From: Ceratothoa steindachneri
Lineage: Eukaryota > Arthropoda > Malacostraca > Isopoda > Cymothoidae
Reading direction: 5' to 3'
NCBI GenBank assembly: GCA_963969495.1
Contig: OZ018321.1
Span: 193,748,087-193,812,086 of the forward strand
Length of the DNA: 64,000 nt
A model generated the notes under the pieces. The model was not told the origin of the DNA. It searched no databases and was given only the letters and a program-made list of their open reading frames with translations. A program made the translations under genes and the position numbers. Below are positions 1 through 12,327 of this stretch, piece by piece; the first letter of the stretch is position 1, and each line of letters opens with the position of its first letter.

Positions 1-850
1 CCTTTATTCATATGTTCAACCGTTCCCTCTTTTTTGCTTTTTATTATTGTTACCGCTGAGATGAAAGTGCGCTTGGTCAGACATTATCACGGGGGAGGGG
101 TACATCAACTTCCCCAAATTTAGGTCGATGGGAGAATGCGCAATTCTCCTAAATCTGCCTTTCACTCAACAAATAATATTAATAATGAGCAAGTGAAGAT
201 ATTTTTGTCACAATATAAGAATTTCAACTATGCCTCTGAATTTATTTGCGACAGGATTTTTTATCCCGGGCAATGCTGGGTACCAATGCCGGGTACCAAT
301 GCTAGTATTTAAATATGACTGAATTGGTGTCAAATATATAATTGAGCAAGATAATGGAAACCTATACGTGACGTTTATTCTGTCCAGTGTTTGCCCTTAA
401 ACCTATTATAGGTAGAGTGGAAATCCATGATGACTCCCTCTGATCCAGGGTGCATAATGTAAGAACGAGACGAATGCAAAGTTACTTTATTCCTTTGTCA
501 GAAAAGGAGTTTGTATCGATGGAATTCGGTCCAATCCATTTACCATTGCCAAGAGTTCGTTGAAAGATATATATTGAATGTGCTCTGATGTTTTCCTAAA
601 TTTAATAGTAGTCTATGACGTTTTCCAAATTGTCCCTAGTGTCATAAAAAGGATTCGAAATATCATTATTCATTGAAATGCACAATCATTTTTAATCATT
701 TATTTAGTTAATTTTATTGTTCATCTTTTATATATTTTATAATTAAACAATTTTTCCCTTCTCCGTCTCATTCTCTCTTTCTCTCTTCCAGTCATGTAGT
801 ATTAGTGAGATGCTCTATTCGAGAGAAAGAGCGAATGAAAGAGCTTTAGT
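1..850. other. AT-rich non-coding stretch, nothing recognised
   Basis: No protein family, RNA gene or structured repeat is visible here. The only irregularity is a short direct repetition of a GGTACCAATGC-type word near 278-302 and a (CT)-rich patch near 770-790. It ends where the 3' UTR of the minus-strand LINE fragment begins. Confidence 0.6.
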
Positions 851-1414
851 CACCAGGAATAGAAGTACCTCACAAGACCTTTCGATCCATTCCTAATAGG
901 TACCAGTGTCATCATCTTCCATCTAGTCTAATTCGTACAGTACTATGTCCAGGCGAGACTTGAACTTTTCACTTGTAGGAGATCTTGTACGAGAAAAAGT
1001 TCTCGGAAACACTAGTAATAAATTGGAGTAGATCTGAGTTGCAACCTTGGTTGCGTCTGGAATTCATGTTCTTTGTGAACAACTTCCTGTAGTGCCAATT
1101 CTCGTAGCCGGCGTTGGTATCCTTTGAGCCTAAAAGACAAGATTAGTTTGTTTGCCCTGGTCTTAACCCGATTTAGCCGTTCGATGTCTTTAAGTATTGT
1201 TGGTGACAATAATTGTATTGCGTACTCAAAGTGCAGACAGGATAGAAAGTTGTACAGGGTGAACACAGTCTCCTTGTTTCGGAAACGAATTTTTCTCTTT
1301 GTGTACCCTAAATAGTCTCTGGACCCTTTTCTCTACCTCAGTGCACTGCCTAGAAAACTTTAGGTCGATGCTGATTTGCACGCTCAAATCTTTCTCCAGC
1401 TCGGCCTCCTCCAA
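851..1414 (-). pseudogene. CR1-like LINE, 3' end fragment (reverse transcriptase C-terminus and 3' UTR)
   Basis: Read on the minus strand, 1414-1012 encodes the C-terminal part of a CR1-type reverse transcriptase. One frame gives residues such as LEKDLSVQISIDLKFSRQC, equal to the ERDLGVTITSDLNFSKQC region of LINE A. A second frame continues with LHFEYAIQLLSP and RLNRVKTRANKLI, matching the HLEYTVQFWSP and RLERVQARATKLI stretches of LINE A, so a frameshift lies between them. Around 975-930 the frame still shows SRLDIVLYELD, the usual end of this protein. The 3' UTR carries the terminal hairpin described separately. Divergence from copies A-C shows a different, older lineage. It is truncated at its 5' side, where the inverted-repeat arm begins. 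Confidence 0.8.
865..906 (-). other. LINE 3'-terminal hairpin with GAAA loop
   Basis: On the minus strand an outer stem (GGTACCT pairing with AGGTAC) encloses an inner stem GATC/GGTC closed by a GAAA tetraloop (loop at 880-883 on the plus strand). The same two-stem layout, with different bases, terminates LINEs A-C and the second CR1 fragment. It lies just downstream of the reverse transcriptase end, where CR1/L2-type LINEs carry the RT recognition structure. Confidence 0.65.
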
Positions 1415-1424
1415 AGGGCTACCG

Positions 1425-4030
1425 ACTGAGAGAGAGAGAGGGGGGAGGGTAATATAAAGGATAGAGAGGGAAAAGAGAATGTGGGGGAGAGGGGGAAAGA
1501 GAATGTGGGGGAGAGGGGGTGGTAGAGGGGAGAGATAAGTGTGGAGAGGAGACTAGTTGGGGAGCTGTTGGGCGACTCGGGGTCAGTCAGAAGGGATTGG
1601 ATCGTCCTTTTGTTTCAGAGTTTTTCGACATTTTCCTTTCATTGAGGAGTTTGCGTAGTCCAAGAGCTGGAGAATTCCCTTGGCCTTGAAACCATGAGGG
1701 GATGCGTGAGAAGAGGATGTGTGCCGATTGATTGATTGGAAATTCGCGGGCAGTACTACGTAAATGGGTTCTAGATTCCTTGGGGTTATGATTGCTCGCT
1801 CTCACAACAAGGAAGGAAGAATTTAGCGGAATACTCAAAGAGGGAGTGGCGCCTCGTGGTTGTGGAGCTGGGTAGGTGCGACATTAAGGGCGTTTGAGAT
1901 CATCTGACATCGTCTGAGGCCTTATGCTATTGTCTGAGAAAGTTGTTTTCTCTCAAGGATATTTGTATGCATTCTCTAGGGGTTTGGAGGCGAGAGCCCC
2001 TATAAGTAGAGGAAGCATTTGAATGGCTGTGGAAAAGTGGAGAATGATGCGATCTCTTATCCCCCCCAAACCAACGAAGCTTAGGAAGTCCCGGCTTCAT
2101 GATGAGCGGCGACCGCATTATCTGCATATAATCTCCTCACGTGCTTATAGAGGCCAAACCTGGGGTTGAATTAAAGGGGGGCCTTTGTGTAGACTATTAG
2201 ACCTGACACCTTACAAATGTCTAATGTGACACTGCCTCGATTCTATTGTGCTTTAAATTTCAATAAAAAAATACATCCTACGTGGGGCTGTCTTCTGTAG
2301 TGGATATGCAGATCAACGGATTTCACGTGTCACGTGTGAAGGTTCATTCTTACGAATGAGGAGGTAACCATTTCAGGTGACCAATGAAAGAGGGTTTTGT
2401 TCAATAGCTTCATTTAAACATTGTAAGTCTTGAACATATAGAAGGTCATCAGTAACCTTTTACTTATTATCGACGATCTCATAAAATGAATAGCTCCTTT
2501 CATATCCCACTAAATGCCAACCATAGCCTTCTACTGTTGAAGACCACGTCTAGGACAAGGATGGGTTTTTGTTTATGATCAAACCATTGTTTTTTGCGCT
2601 TAATATTGAGGTAAATAACCAACTTATTTTTCCAAATTGGTCAAATTTACTGATTTGGAGGTTAAAGGAGTACGAACTGTCCGCAAATAAATATTTAGTA
2701 AACTTCATCAGCAATGTGTTGTTCGAAGGCAATTCAGCCATTACGAGTCCATTTCATTCACTGGTTTACGACGTGGCAGTCTCCTGGATGGAAGCGATAC
2801 ATCACTTTTAGAATATTTCGCCGAGACGTTCGTTGCCAAACGAGACGTATGTTGTAAGGACTTCGCGTTTCTAGCTTCCATGATAAACAGGCCACCGGTT
2901 TGTCGAGGGACTTTCGGAAAAACGTGATCGGCTTAAACATGGAGAAATGACATACCGACTAATATCTAAACGAAGATTATAAGAAGGTTATAAAAAGGTT
3001 ATAAAACTATAGAATTGCTCACTAGTAAGTGAAATAATTCATGAAAGATAATATAATGAAGAAATTGATGAATTGTAATTTTAGTTATTTGTGTCCCCTT
3101 TCACACTTATCTAATTTAATCTAAGTATAGGTATATCGTCTGTTTATAAGACCAAATAAGGATCAAACATAGATTAAGAAAGAAGGAAGAGAGAGAGAGT
3201 GATAGCAAACGGAATAAAATATTTTAAACTCATTTATTCGTTAAAGAAAGTGGAATAATAAATTGGGGTCGAACCTATAGCATGGAGCGGTCTTCGGTTT
3301 ACAGGTCATTGCGATTCAGTTCGTTATCTCTCTCTTCCTTCTTTCTTAATCTTGGATCATGGTTTGGACAGTAAAAAAATGTGAAATCGCTTCTTAATCA
3401 TCTTTCTTACGATGTCATGAATTCTGCCTTTTGATTTCGATCCCATAAAAGAAATTTTGTGATGACGTTTTTTTATGGAATTGATATCGTGCAAGAAACG
3501 AATTTTGAAACAACCAAATGAGTTCCTCGTTTGGGGCTACTTGGCAGACTCCCAAGAATCGGTCCGGGGTCAGACCAATATAGCCATCTATTTTTCTGCT
3601 CACTCCCGATCGGAGTGAACCATCTATTATTTGTGTCATCTTTATTACAGCTACTCTGAAAGTCCAAAGAAAGGTATTCGCCTTCAAAACGTTTAGTGCG
3701 AATCAGAAAATCTGACTGAACATATATCTGACAATAATTTACAACAGGATGAAAATGAAAGAAGAAGGCACTGCCCTTTTTGATCCTCAATCCTTTTCCC
3801 GACATAAAATCGTTATCCTTCTTTTCGCAGTCACCAGGGGGGCATATAAGTTTTGGTTAAATTGAGGTAAAATTGTAGCGCTCGTCTAGCTCCGCCACTA
3901 TCTATCCAAACAGATGCTTAGAAATGGAGAAAATATTTTGTCTTTTATTCGTACTCTTTCTAAAGTCTTCCTCTATCCCTCATTAATTTCACTCGATATT
4001 TTCCTTTTGTCAGGCTATAATTTCTCGTCC
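1425..4030 (+). repeat. Left arm of a 2.6-kb inverted repeat
   Basis: This block recurs in reverse complement at about 12328-14903. The deduced peptide at 3473-3805 (minus) differs from that at 12547-12879 (plus) at 2 of 110 residues, and a 60-residue stretch at 2758-2940 is identical, so nucleotide identity is high, with a few indels (for example near 2045-2060). Homology stops near 1425 in GA-rich sequence and near 4030 after an AT-rich motif. The open frames inside are short and match no family I recognise. No terminal inverted repeats, long terminal repeat ends or transposase are visible, so its class is unknown: it could be a non-autonomous element present twice, or a segmental inverted duplication. 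Confidence 0.85.
3150..3361 (-). repeat. Small element inside the arm, bounded by about 30-nt inverted repeats
   Basis: Two inverted copies of a GATTAAGAAAGAAGGAAGAG-type word (about 3165-3195 and 3318-3352) enclose about 140 nt that include, on the minus strand, GGTTCGACCCC, a good match to a polymerase III B box. No convincing A box or clover-leaf could be drawn, so a tRNA-derived origin is only a suggestion. The mirror copy is at 12995-13193. Confidence 0.35.
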
Positions 4031-5858
4031 CTTGTTTTGCTTTTGTCCAAAGAATATTTTTCCTGGTTCAAGAATTGAGGGACGCACCTTCATCTTTAAC
4101 TTTCTCACCATCTATTAACGGAAAAGGCGTTTGTAAGAAGCATTAGTGTTATCACCCCATGTTTTCACGATTCCATCATATCAAAGCATTATGACTAAAG
4201 TGAAGTGTTTACGCAAAATAAAAACCTCGTTTGTTGTTAATAAACATAAATCATCCTCTTTGTTGTGTGAATGTGTCTAAGACGTGGTATTTTCGAGAGA
4301 AGTGTTTGTTCCAATGATTATTAAGTCATAATTTTTCCCGCAAATTTAGCCATGCGAAGCAAACGAGCAAAGACAAACGAAAATGTGCTTTATTTAGATC
4401 TCGGTAACAGTTGAATTCATTTGTTTGCACTCTGTTTGCACTTTCAATGTCGTTTTGAATAGACGTTAATTTCAGTGTGAAAATAATTTTCAGTTGACTG
4501 AGAATGAAAAAAGCTTCTGGTCTTTCTAATCTAAATGACCAACAAATTATTTTATGACTATTTACTGGTGCAAGAACCTAAGATTTAGAAATCAGGTGAG
4601 CTTATCTTTTCCCTTTGGGGATCCTTGAGTTTAAGCGCTGGGATACCTAGCGTTTCTAAAACCGGGTGCAAGGGGCGGAACATGATTGTAAAATAAAAGA
4701 AGTGAATTGAGAGGTGAAAAAAAGGCTTAGGAAGTAAGTTATCATAAATTCTGGAGCAAAAGTGCTGGCTGGAGAAGTATTAGAACTTTGACGAAAGGTT
4801 ACACAGATTTGACCTGAGGCCATAAATTCTAGAGATAAGTATGTACATAGTTGAATAGTTTGAAAGATGTCGGTAACAGTAAATGAACCAGTGTAGGAGA
4901 CTTTTGGCTTCATGCACTTACACTATCAAATTGCATGTGTAGATATATTCCTAAAGTGGAAGCCATATTCCATGTACGGGTGAACAGGTACTTTCTATAG
5001 GCACCTCACTAGAGAAGGAGTCTGGCCGAATCGTTTTTGCTATGTGTACCTAAGTTGGAGAAATAATTTTCGAACCTACTCCTCTGTACTATTCATGATG
5101 TTGAGGAATATATCACTTATTTGTGAAGTTTTAGTTTACAAAGACATACAAAACATGATAAAAAAGTCAATAAAATTCAATGTAGTAGTGGTGACTGTAA
5201 ATGACTATTCCTTGTTAACCAAAATGTATATATTTTATTAAAGGGAAAACTAAAAACTAAGCTGCTTTGTGAAAAATTTAAGATTACAAATCCTTCACGC
5301 TGCCAGAGGCTTACATGCTGAAAGAAAACCAAACCATAGGAATGCAAATAGGAACACGAGGCCATTGCTCGATATCCCTGCATTTAAAGAGTCAAGGACA
5401 TAATTTTCAATATCAGGTGGTTTTATTTATTTATTTATTTATGTGAAGAAATCAATATAGCGATGATAAAATAGACGCTAGTTCGGCTGCACAGCGTCAA
5501 CAGCTACGGGGCATATGGGCCAATACTTTGACCTTCCCCCCCTACCCTTTTGCTCCGCTGGTACAACAATCCTCGATATTACTCGCAAGGAAAAATTAAA
5601 ATCGGCAGATTTCGTAGCCCGTTAGTATAAACAAAGGAGGGTGGTAGAGCCTTTCGAATAAAAATCTATGAACAGGCCCACTGTCCCCTCCTATTGTTTA
5701 GGTCAAATTTCGCCAAATAGACCAAATTTCATTCTCCGGCGAAAACCAGAAGAGACCATTAGGGCTACGGGTTACCACGCTGAAGAGTGATGCCCTAGGA
5801 GAGAGGCTTAAACATGGACACTCATCTTCCCTCCCCTGCCCCCAGGGGATAAGTGAGG
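4031..5858. other. Non-coding stretch, nothing recognised
   Basis: AT-rich DNA between the left inverted-repeat arm and the TA tract. It holds a short TTTA microsatellite (about 5417-5441). Open frames are short and low in complexity, and no family is recognisable. Confidence 0.55.

Positions 5859-5930
<72 letters not shown>
5859..5930. repeat. (TA)n microsatellite
   Basis: About 70 nt of nearly pure alternating TA. All YIYI-type open frames over it are artefacts of the repeat. Confidence 0.95.
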
Positions 5931-5935
<5 letters not shown>

Positions 5936-6436
5936 CTGGAGAAAAAGAAGAAAATCGAGTTAGCGATCGAGAGAAGACTAGTACCGGCCATTAAAACGAA
6001 GAAAAAAAAAGTGGAACTGAGCGGGAGTTTTCATTCCGAGGCTGTTCCTTTTGGTCACATCGAAAAGTAGACCATCCTTCCTCCTCCACTCAACGAGATT
6101 CTCGGTCAAAGTCATTACGCGTCTGACGTCACTTTCTTTTAAAGGTAAAAGGATTCCCAATTAATTGTGTTCTTTAATTAGCATTCCATACTAAAGTGAA
6201 TCTTTGAGTTAACCATCGCGTAGTACTTATTTAGGTATTAATTATTATTTACACCCTCTTATTATAACCTAAGTAGATTTAAAGTTTATAATATTTCATT
6301 TTTTATGTAATTAAAAGTATATTTTTGCTCTAGTGGTTTAATTAAATCCTCGAAACGCTGCACATGGCAATGAATATATAATATTACGAGTCCTCCCTGG
6401 TTAAATAATAAAAAATAAATGATAATAGATAAATAG

Positions 6437-6438
<2 letters not shown>

Positions 6439-6477
<39 letters not shown>
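6439..6477. repeat. (AT)n microsatellite next to the 5' end of LINE A
   Basis: About 39 nt of alternating AT ending 10 nt before the point at which LINE copies A and B become alignable. Confidence 0.95.
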
Positions 6478-6478
<1 letters not shown>

Positions 6479-7404
6479 GAGAAAGTAAAGTAGAGGGAGA
6501 GGTGACGTTGCCTTGTCGCGGGAAGAGAGCTTGTGTGTACCTTTGACTTTTCGAGCTATGTCAGCGGGGTTACCTCTCTTTTGGGTACCCCTGGTTGGGC
6601 TTCCCTTGTCGATTTGTTCAAAAACGAGGTCCCAGACTAAGTGCGTCATTTTTTTTTCTACTCTATCCATTTCCTTTTTCACTTTTATCCTATCTCTTCC
6701 ACTTATTATATAAAAAAAAAATAACAGCTAAAAACAAAACAAAACCCTACTACTATCAGGTCATTCTCACTCTTTTTTCCATCTTTCTAAATATGAGGAC
6801 CTGGCAGCTACCTCATGCGTCAGAAGAGAGGCTTTGGAACCTCTATAAACAACGCCAATCGACGCTCACTGGTTGCGAGAGACTAGGACTAGAGGTTTCC
6901 TAGGCGTCGGGGTACGATGAATGGGATGAGGGTAGTGCCAAGTTAACCCCTTCCCTGGTGCATAATTATTGACCATTCCCAGTGACCGTTGACGGGTTCC
7001 TCTGGTAGCATCGTTCCGTGGAGACGGCCCTTTGTTCCCAGGTTGGTTGCCACGCCAATAAAAAGCCTTGGGTCGAGTCTCTTGGTGTGGCGGGATATCC
7101 ATTGAACGCTGCTCCGAGATCTTGGCCTTCATGAAGGGAACTAGTACGTGGCGTGCTGCGTTGTTCACCTGGTGAGAAATCGATGCCCCCTTCGAGGACC
7201 GTCAGTGTTGCTTGGTTGGTAGCCACGGCCCGCCGAGGTTTGACGTCTCGGTCGGACGAACAGCAGCACATGGAGCGTGCCTTCTGAAAGATCCGAAAAG
7301 TCTCCAAAGGATAGGCGGGAGCGACTCTCGTGGGACGAAATCGCTACTCCCATTTTTTATTTACTGATTGGTCGCAAAGCTTCTACTGTCATAAAGTGTT
7401 CAAA

Positions 7405-8653
7405 ATGACCGGCAAGAAAGGACCAGGAGCACTCAAATACACATGCGCAATATGCCAGATAGATAAGTGGTGCGCGACCTTTCCGGAGGGTTGTTACTCA
7501 AAATACCACCCGGCCAGTTCCTGCACCGACTGTATTCTAAAAGGCCAAATTAAGGAGAGGTCTAGGAAGTTGGAGGATAAAATAAACAGCCTGGAATTGG
7601 AACACGCTGGACTGATTCGCAGGCTCGAGGTCAGGATAGCAGAGCTAACATCAAGCCTTGTAGTAAACACTGCAGCTGCACTATTACCCCCAGAGCTAGG
7701 TCCGCATGCTACGAATAAACCAGCGAAGAAAAATAAAAGGAAGGGAAAGAAACAGGAAGAAGAGAAAGCTGAAACAGAAGATAAAGTAGAAGCAGAAGAA
7801 GAGAAAGTTAAAACAGAAGATAAAGTAGAATCAGAAGAAGAAAAGGTAGAAAAAGAAGAGTATATAGTAAAGGAAGATAGGGGTTGAAAAGATCAATAAG
7901 AAAAAGAAGTAAAAGAAAAAGAAGAGCAAGAAAAATAAGATAGAGAAGAAAGAGGGAACCGAGGGTTCGCTTCCAGGAGGAAAGTCTCAAACCTCTGCAT
8001 GGAAATGTCCGAGGGTTACCCTTGTGGGCGATCCCCAAGCACGAGGTTTACAGCCCCTGCTAGCGGCCTGCCTTCGCACTAGTGGGAAGGTATGCTGCCA
8101 TCCAGGACGGGGAAACCACCACTTTAGGGTAAAGGCTGGGAAATCTCAGATCTCCGAGAATTCAGTCGTTGCCCTGATGGTGAGTGGAAGTGACCTCTAC
8201 CGCCGAGGAGGCAAAGTAGGCCCCAGTGAGAAAATTCTAAGCACGGTCATGGGAGCCATGGACGACTGCGGATTGAAAACTCGCAGATGGGTCGTTGTAG
8301 GGATGCTCCCAGGAAGAGGTCCTAGCCGGACAGCTCACTCAAGAAACGTCACCTTGAACCACCGCCTGTCCAACCTTTGTACGGTGGAGGGGGTCTTCCT
8401 TCTGGACCCTTACCACACCTTTTACGATCGAAACGACCTCTACCAAAGGGACGGAGTGCACCTTTCATTCAAGGAAAAGGCTGTACTCTGTAACTTAATC
8501 CAGGATGTCGCAGAGCAGACGCAGAGGAGTGTCCTACCCAGAGTGAAGGTGGAAGTAAGACAGTATGCCCGTGTCACTCCTGGAACGACGTTCTTAGATG
8601 AGGCAAAGAGGGGTGCTGCCAGAAAAAAGAAGCTGGAAAACGGAAGAGCGTAG
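7405..8653 (+). pseudogene. LINE A ORF1: Cys-rich plus SGNH-esterase protein, broken
   Basis: ORF1 of CR1-type LINEs binds the element RNA; esterase and PHD-like domains in ORF1 are known from CR1 families. The ATG at 7405 is chosen because LINE B has an ATG at the matching place (15823) followed by the same start (M-T-x-K-K-G-P). CxxC pairs at about residues 14-17 and 43-46 with a further Cys between them suggest a zinc-binding fold. A heptad-like charged helix follows (residues 52-85), then a Lys/Glu-rich linker that ends in a TGA at 7885-7887. The SGNH-hydrolase domain continues in another frame to 8653. Its nucleophile motif reads G-D-P, not G-D-S (codon 8033-8035), and block III reads SGSD, not SGND; the DxxH block (DGVH) is kept. 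The domain is therefore probably catalytically dead even apart from the frameshift. Confidence 0.85.
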
Positions 8654-8661
8654 CGAGTACT

Positions 8662-11418
8662 ACACTGGAGGAATCCCTCAAAGTTCTTCTGTTTAATGCG
8701 AGGTCAATCAGGAACAGCATTCTCGAGCTCCGTGGCCTCGTAGCAACAGAAGAACCTGCGATGGTGGCCATAACGGAGTCGCGGATAGAAACTTCAAGCC
8801 GAGATTTTGAAGGTAAATTCACGATTCCCGGTTACCAGCTCTTCCTGAAATATAGGTCAGTCAGAGAGGGTGGCGGTGTAAAGTTGTATGTCAAGGAAAC
8901 TCTCAACTCGACGGAATGCAACATCGTATCCGATCATGAACTACTAGGTGTTGACCTAGAGATAGGCCATATCAGATATAGGACCCTCGTGCTTTACAGA
9001 CCCCGTGCCCAACTCTTGGAACAGGACAGGAGTCTGTACCAGCTGTTGGGCGAACTTGTAAAATACAGAGTGTGTAGCGTCATGGGTGATTTCAACACAC
9101 AAGTTGACTGGGAATCCAGAGAACCCTGTGGCGAGAACGCACTACTGCTGGAGTTTGTGAACATCGAGTTCCTGGCTCAATGGGTGAGAGAGCCAACGAG
9201 AGGAAACAATATCGTCATCTTGGTTTTCACCTCTGGGGATGACATCGTTGAGGACCTCTCTGTTAGCGAAGAGCTCAGGGGCAGTGACAACCGACTAATT
9301 AGATTTGTAGTCAAATTCCCCAAGGCAGGGCCTTCAACTAGCAAATCAAAGAAACTTGATTTAAGAAGAGCAGACTTTGCAGGTCTTCGTGCTGGACTGA
9401 CTGACGCGAGGCTAGAAGTGTACAAGGCTGTTGAAGACTCGTGGAACAGCTTCAAAACCACATTCATGAGTCTTCAATCGCGTTTCATCTCTCTGAAATG
9501 CCCCGTTGGTCTTCTGTTCAACCAAAGTGGTTTAATCGAGAAATCAGCCAACTGCTTAGGAAAAAAGAGAAATGTGTACCGGCAATCGAAGATCTCGGGT
9601 GACTTTGACGAATACCGGAGGCTAGCCAGGAGAGTGAAGTCCAGCATAAGGGTGGCTAACGGTCTGAGGAACTCCGAGTGGCGAGACTCTGTAAAGAGAA
9701 TCCCAAGGAGTTTTTTAGATATGTAAACAGACGTAAACCAATTAGTCAAACAATTGGCCCTTTGAGAAATAAGGAAGGGGCATTAAAGCACTCAGATGCA
9801 GAAAATGCTACCCTCCTTAACGACTACTTCTCTTCAGTGTTTACTAAACAGTGTGGTCCCATTCCCCAGCCAATGGATTCCTACTCAGGCGAAAAGCTGC
9901 AGGATATGGACTTCACCGAAGGATAAAGAAAAGAAGATCACTGACCTAATGACGAATAAGTCACCTGGCCCTGATGGGTTTCTACCTAAAGTGTTGAAAG
10001 AAGTGCGCGATCAAGTGTCATGACACCTGAGCTCAATCTTCAACATGTTAATCCGGATCGAATGCGTTTCTAGAGACTGGTGAGAAGCGGAGGTGACTCA
10101 TATCTTCAAGAAAGGAGACCGTAGCCAACCGTCGAACTACCGACCTATCAGTCTGACTTCGATAGTCGGTAAACTCATGGAAAGCATGATGGTGGACAAA
10201 ATGACTTCGCATTTAGAGTCAAAGCTGCTACTGAGGAGTTCCAAGCACGGCTTTCGAAGGCAACGGTCATGCCTGACGAACCTTGTGGAATTCTTCCACT
10301 TCGTCTTCACTGAGCACGATCGGAACAGGGCAGTGGATGTGGTCTACTTAGACTTTCAGAAAGCCTTTGATAAGGTTCCACACCACCGCCTTCTCCGAAA
10401 AGTGCGAGCGCTGGGCATAAACGTAAAAGTAGTAGGCTGGATAGAGAACTGGCTAAATGGCAGACTACAACGGGTGGTGCTGAATGGACAGGCTTATAAG
10501 TGGGTGCCCGTTGCTAGCGGAGTGCCTCAAGGTTCTGTCATGGGACAACTACTATTTATCATCTACGTTAACGACATGGACGGTGACATGGTAGCCAAGA
10601 TTTCTAAATTTGCTGACGATACCAAGCTTGGTATGAACGTTGCAAAGGATGGAAATACTGCCTGCCTGCAAGATGATCTTCGAAAGATTGTGGAGTGGTC
10701 TGATACCTGGCAAATGCATTTCAACGTAAACAAATGCAAAGTGATGCATATCAGCCACCCAAATCCCCAATCACCCTATATCCTTAAGGGCACTGCTCTT
10801 GAATCCACCGACACTGAGAGGGACTTGGGTGTAACTATCACCAGTGACCTCAATTTCTCGAAACAGTGTATTGAGGTGGAGAAGAAAGCCCAAAGGATGT
10901 TAGGGTATATAAAGCGACAGTTTGGATATCGGAACAAGGAGATAGTACTGTGTCTGTACAACTCCCTTATCCGACCGCACCTGGAATATACCGTACAATT
11001 TTGGAGTCCTTCATTTCGAAAGGAAATCGCGAGATTGGAACGCGTGCAAGCCAGGGCAACCAAACTGATTCCCTCTATCAGACATAAAAGTTATGAAGAT
11101 AGATTAAGTAAATTAGATATGTTCTCACTGGAGACCCGGAGACTACGTAGTCAGCTTATCTAAGTGTTTAAAATACTTCAAGGCTTCGAAAGACTGGACT
11201 ACGGGGATATTTTTCAGCTCAGCGAGGGGAGAACAATAAATCACGGCTACAAACTTGAACTGAAGCGTTACAACCGCAATCTGTGTGGAAAATTTTTCAC
11301 GTACAGTATCTGCGGTAGTTGGAACTCACTTCCAGTGGAAGTTGTCAACAGTGAATCTGTTGACCAGTTCAAGTCAAGAATAGACAGGGTCTTGAAAAAT
11401 GGCCGTTTAAGGACGTAA
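8662..11418 (+). pseudogene. LINE A ORF2: APE endonuclease and reverse transcriptase, broken
   Basis: The endonuclease begins with the motif LLFNARSIRN (about 8690), followed by MVAITES, MGDFN and EPTRG. The usual terminal SDH is SDN here (9283-9291), so the catalytic His is lost. Reverse transcriptase motifs include SPGPDGFLPK, PISLTSIVGK, DFQKAFDKVPH, GVPQGSV and FADD (10609-10620), with the C-terminal ETRRLRSQLI and SVDQFKSRIDR stretches. Compared with copy C there is a compensated -1/+1 pair at about 9500-9560, single frameshifts near 9663 and 9925, and stops at 10021-10023, near 10081 and 11161-11163. The upstream open frame overlaps the end of ORF1 and has no ATG before MVAITES. It is decayed and not functional. 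Confidence 0.88.
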
Positions 11419-11458
11419 AGTGTTTGAGCAGAGATGTGCCCGCTCGACTGCTAGTCCA

Positions 11459-11502
11459 AAGGTACCCTCATTGAATGGACCGTAAGGTCTTCTAGGGTAC
11501 TT
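11459..11502 (+). other. LINE A 3'-terminal hairpin, GTAA loop
   Basis: The outer stem GGTACCCT pairs with AGGGTAC, and the inner stem GGACC pairs with GGTCT around a GTAA tetraloop at 11482-11485 (GNRA type). It sits immediately before the tail repeat. The structure is shared with copies B and C and with two other CR1-type lineages in this window. Confidence 0.75.
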
Positions 11503-11526
11503 TCTTTCCTTGTTACTCCATGTTAC

Positions 11527-11704
<178 letters not shown>

Positions 11705-11825
11705 GCCTCGGGCAAAATTATAGAGCATGTATGAAAAAGTGAAGAATAAAGATGACACTCATCTATTTCATACTTGACATAATACAAATAAACATCTTTG
11801 CGAAAGTTCTATCAATAATTAATAT

Positions 11826-12225
11826 TTGATGTGTCCTCCATTTGCTTTTATAACCGCTCTTATGAGTTTTTGCATGCTTTTGACTAAGTTGGCTCAATTT
11901 TCTGCCACTCTTCACGAATGTTGGCCGTTAATTCACTTTTTGAGGAACATTTGTTCATCCTCACTCCTGTGTCCAAGTGTGAAATACAAATTTTCAATGA
12001 GGTTGAGGTCTGGAATTTGAAGGGGCCATTCCATCAACGTCACCCCTTTCTTTTCAAACCAACCCTTTGAGACTCTAGATGTGTTGCATAGGGCATTTTA
12101 TTGTTGGAAGATTACAGAGTACACGAAGCTAACATAAACGGTTAACTTTGAAACCAGCGTTTTTTGACTGGTCGATGAGCTATCCTATAATGTGGTCTCC
12201 CAGTTCGATGACGAAAGGATGTCAC
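11826..12225 (-). pseudogene. Tc1-like transposase remnant (C-terminal part)
   Basis: On the minus strand 12150-11826 reads KGWFEKKGVTLMEWPLQIPD then LNLIENL, the block that carries the last catalytic Glu of Tc1/mariner DD34E transposases (family form: WPxxSPDLNPIENLW). Further along are RVAEN and KANGGHIKY, matching the usual C-terminal end. Several stops and at least one frameshift are present, and the N-terminal DNA-binding part is missing. It stops about 100 nt before the right inverted-repeat arm. Confidence 0.75.
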
Positions 12226-12327
12226 GCTGGACCTGAAGTAGAGCAATTGTCTAATAATCCCACTACATTAACCGTACTAATTTGTCTTGGATCTTTTTCC
12301 ATCTTTCGAGTGTTAGCCTCTTTAAGA

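Larger units (their letters stand above)
6488..11525 (+). mobile_element. CR1-like LINE, copy A, near full length (5.0 kb)
   Basis: Non-LTR retrotransposon with a 5' UTR of about 0.9 kb, an ORF1 (Cys-rich region, coiled segment, charged linker, SGNH-hydrolase domain), an ORF2 (APE-type endonuclease and reverse transcriptase), and a short 3' UTR with a terminal hairpin. The tail is a short tandem repeat (TTACTCC words) instead of poly(A), as is usual for CR1/L2-type LINEs. The left boundary is the first base shared with copy B (6488 and 14904). Several frameshifts and stops in both ORFs make it inactive. The downstream (CT)n and (AT)n tracts start at the tail. Confidence 0.9.

Noticed and set aside
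3473..3805. 110-codon open frame conserved in both inverted-repeat arms as a candidate gene
   Set aside because: Conservation follows from the overall similarity of the arms; another frame in the same place is equally conserved, and no domain is recognisable.
6595..7307. Several overlapping open frames on both strands in the LINE A 5' region
   Set aside because: They lie in the 5' UTR shared with LINE B, where the corresponding frames are not consistently preserved and show no domain.
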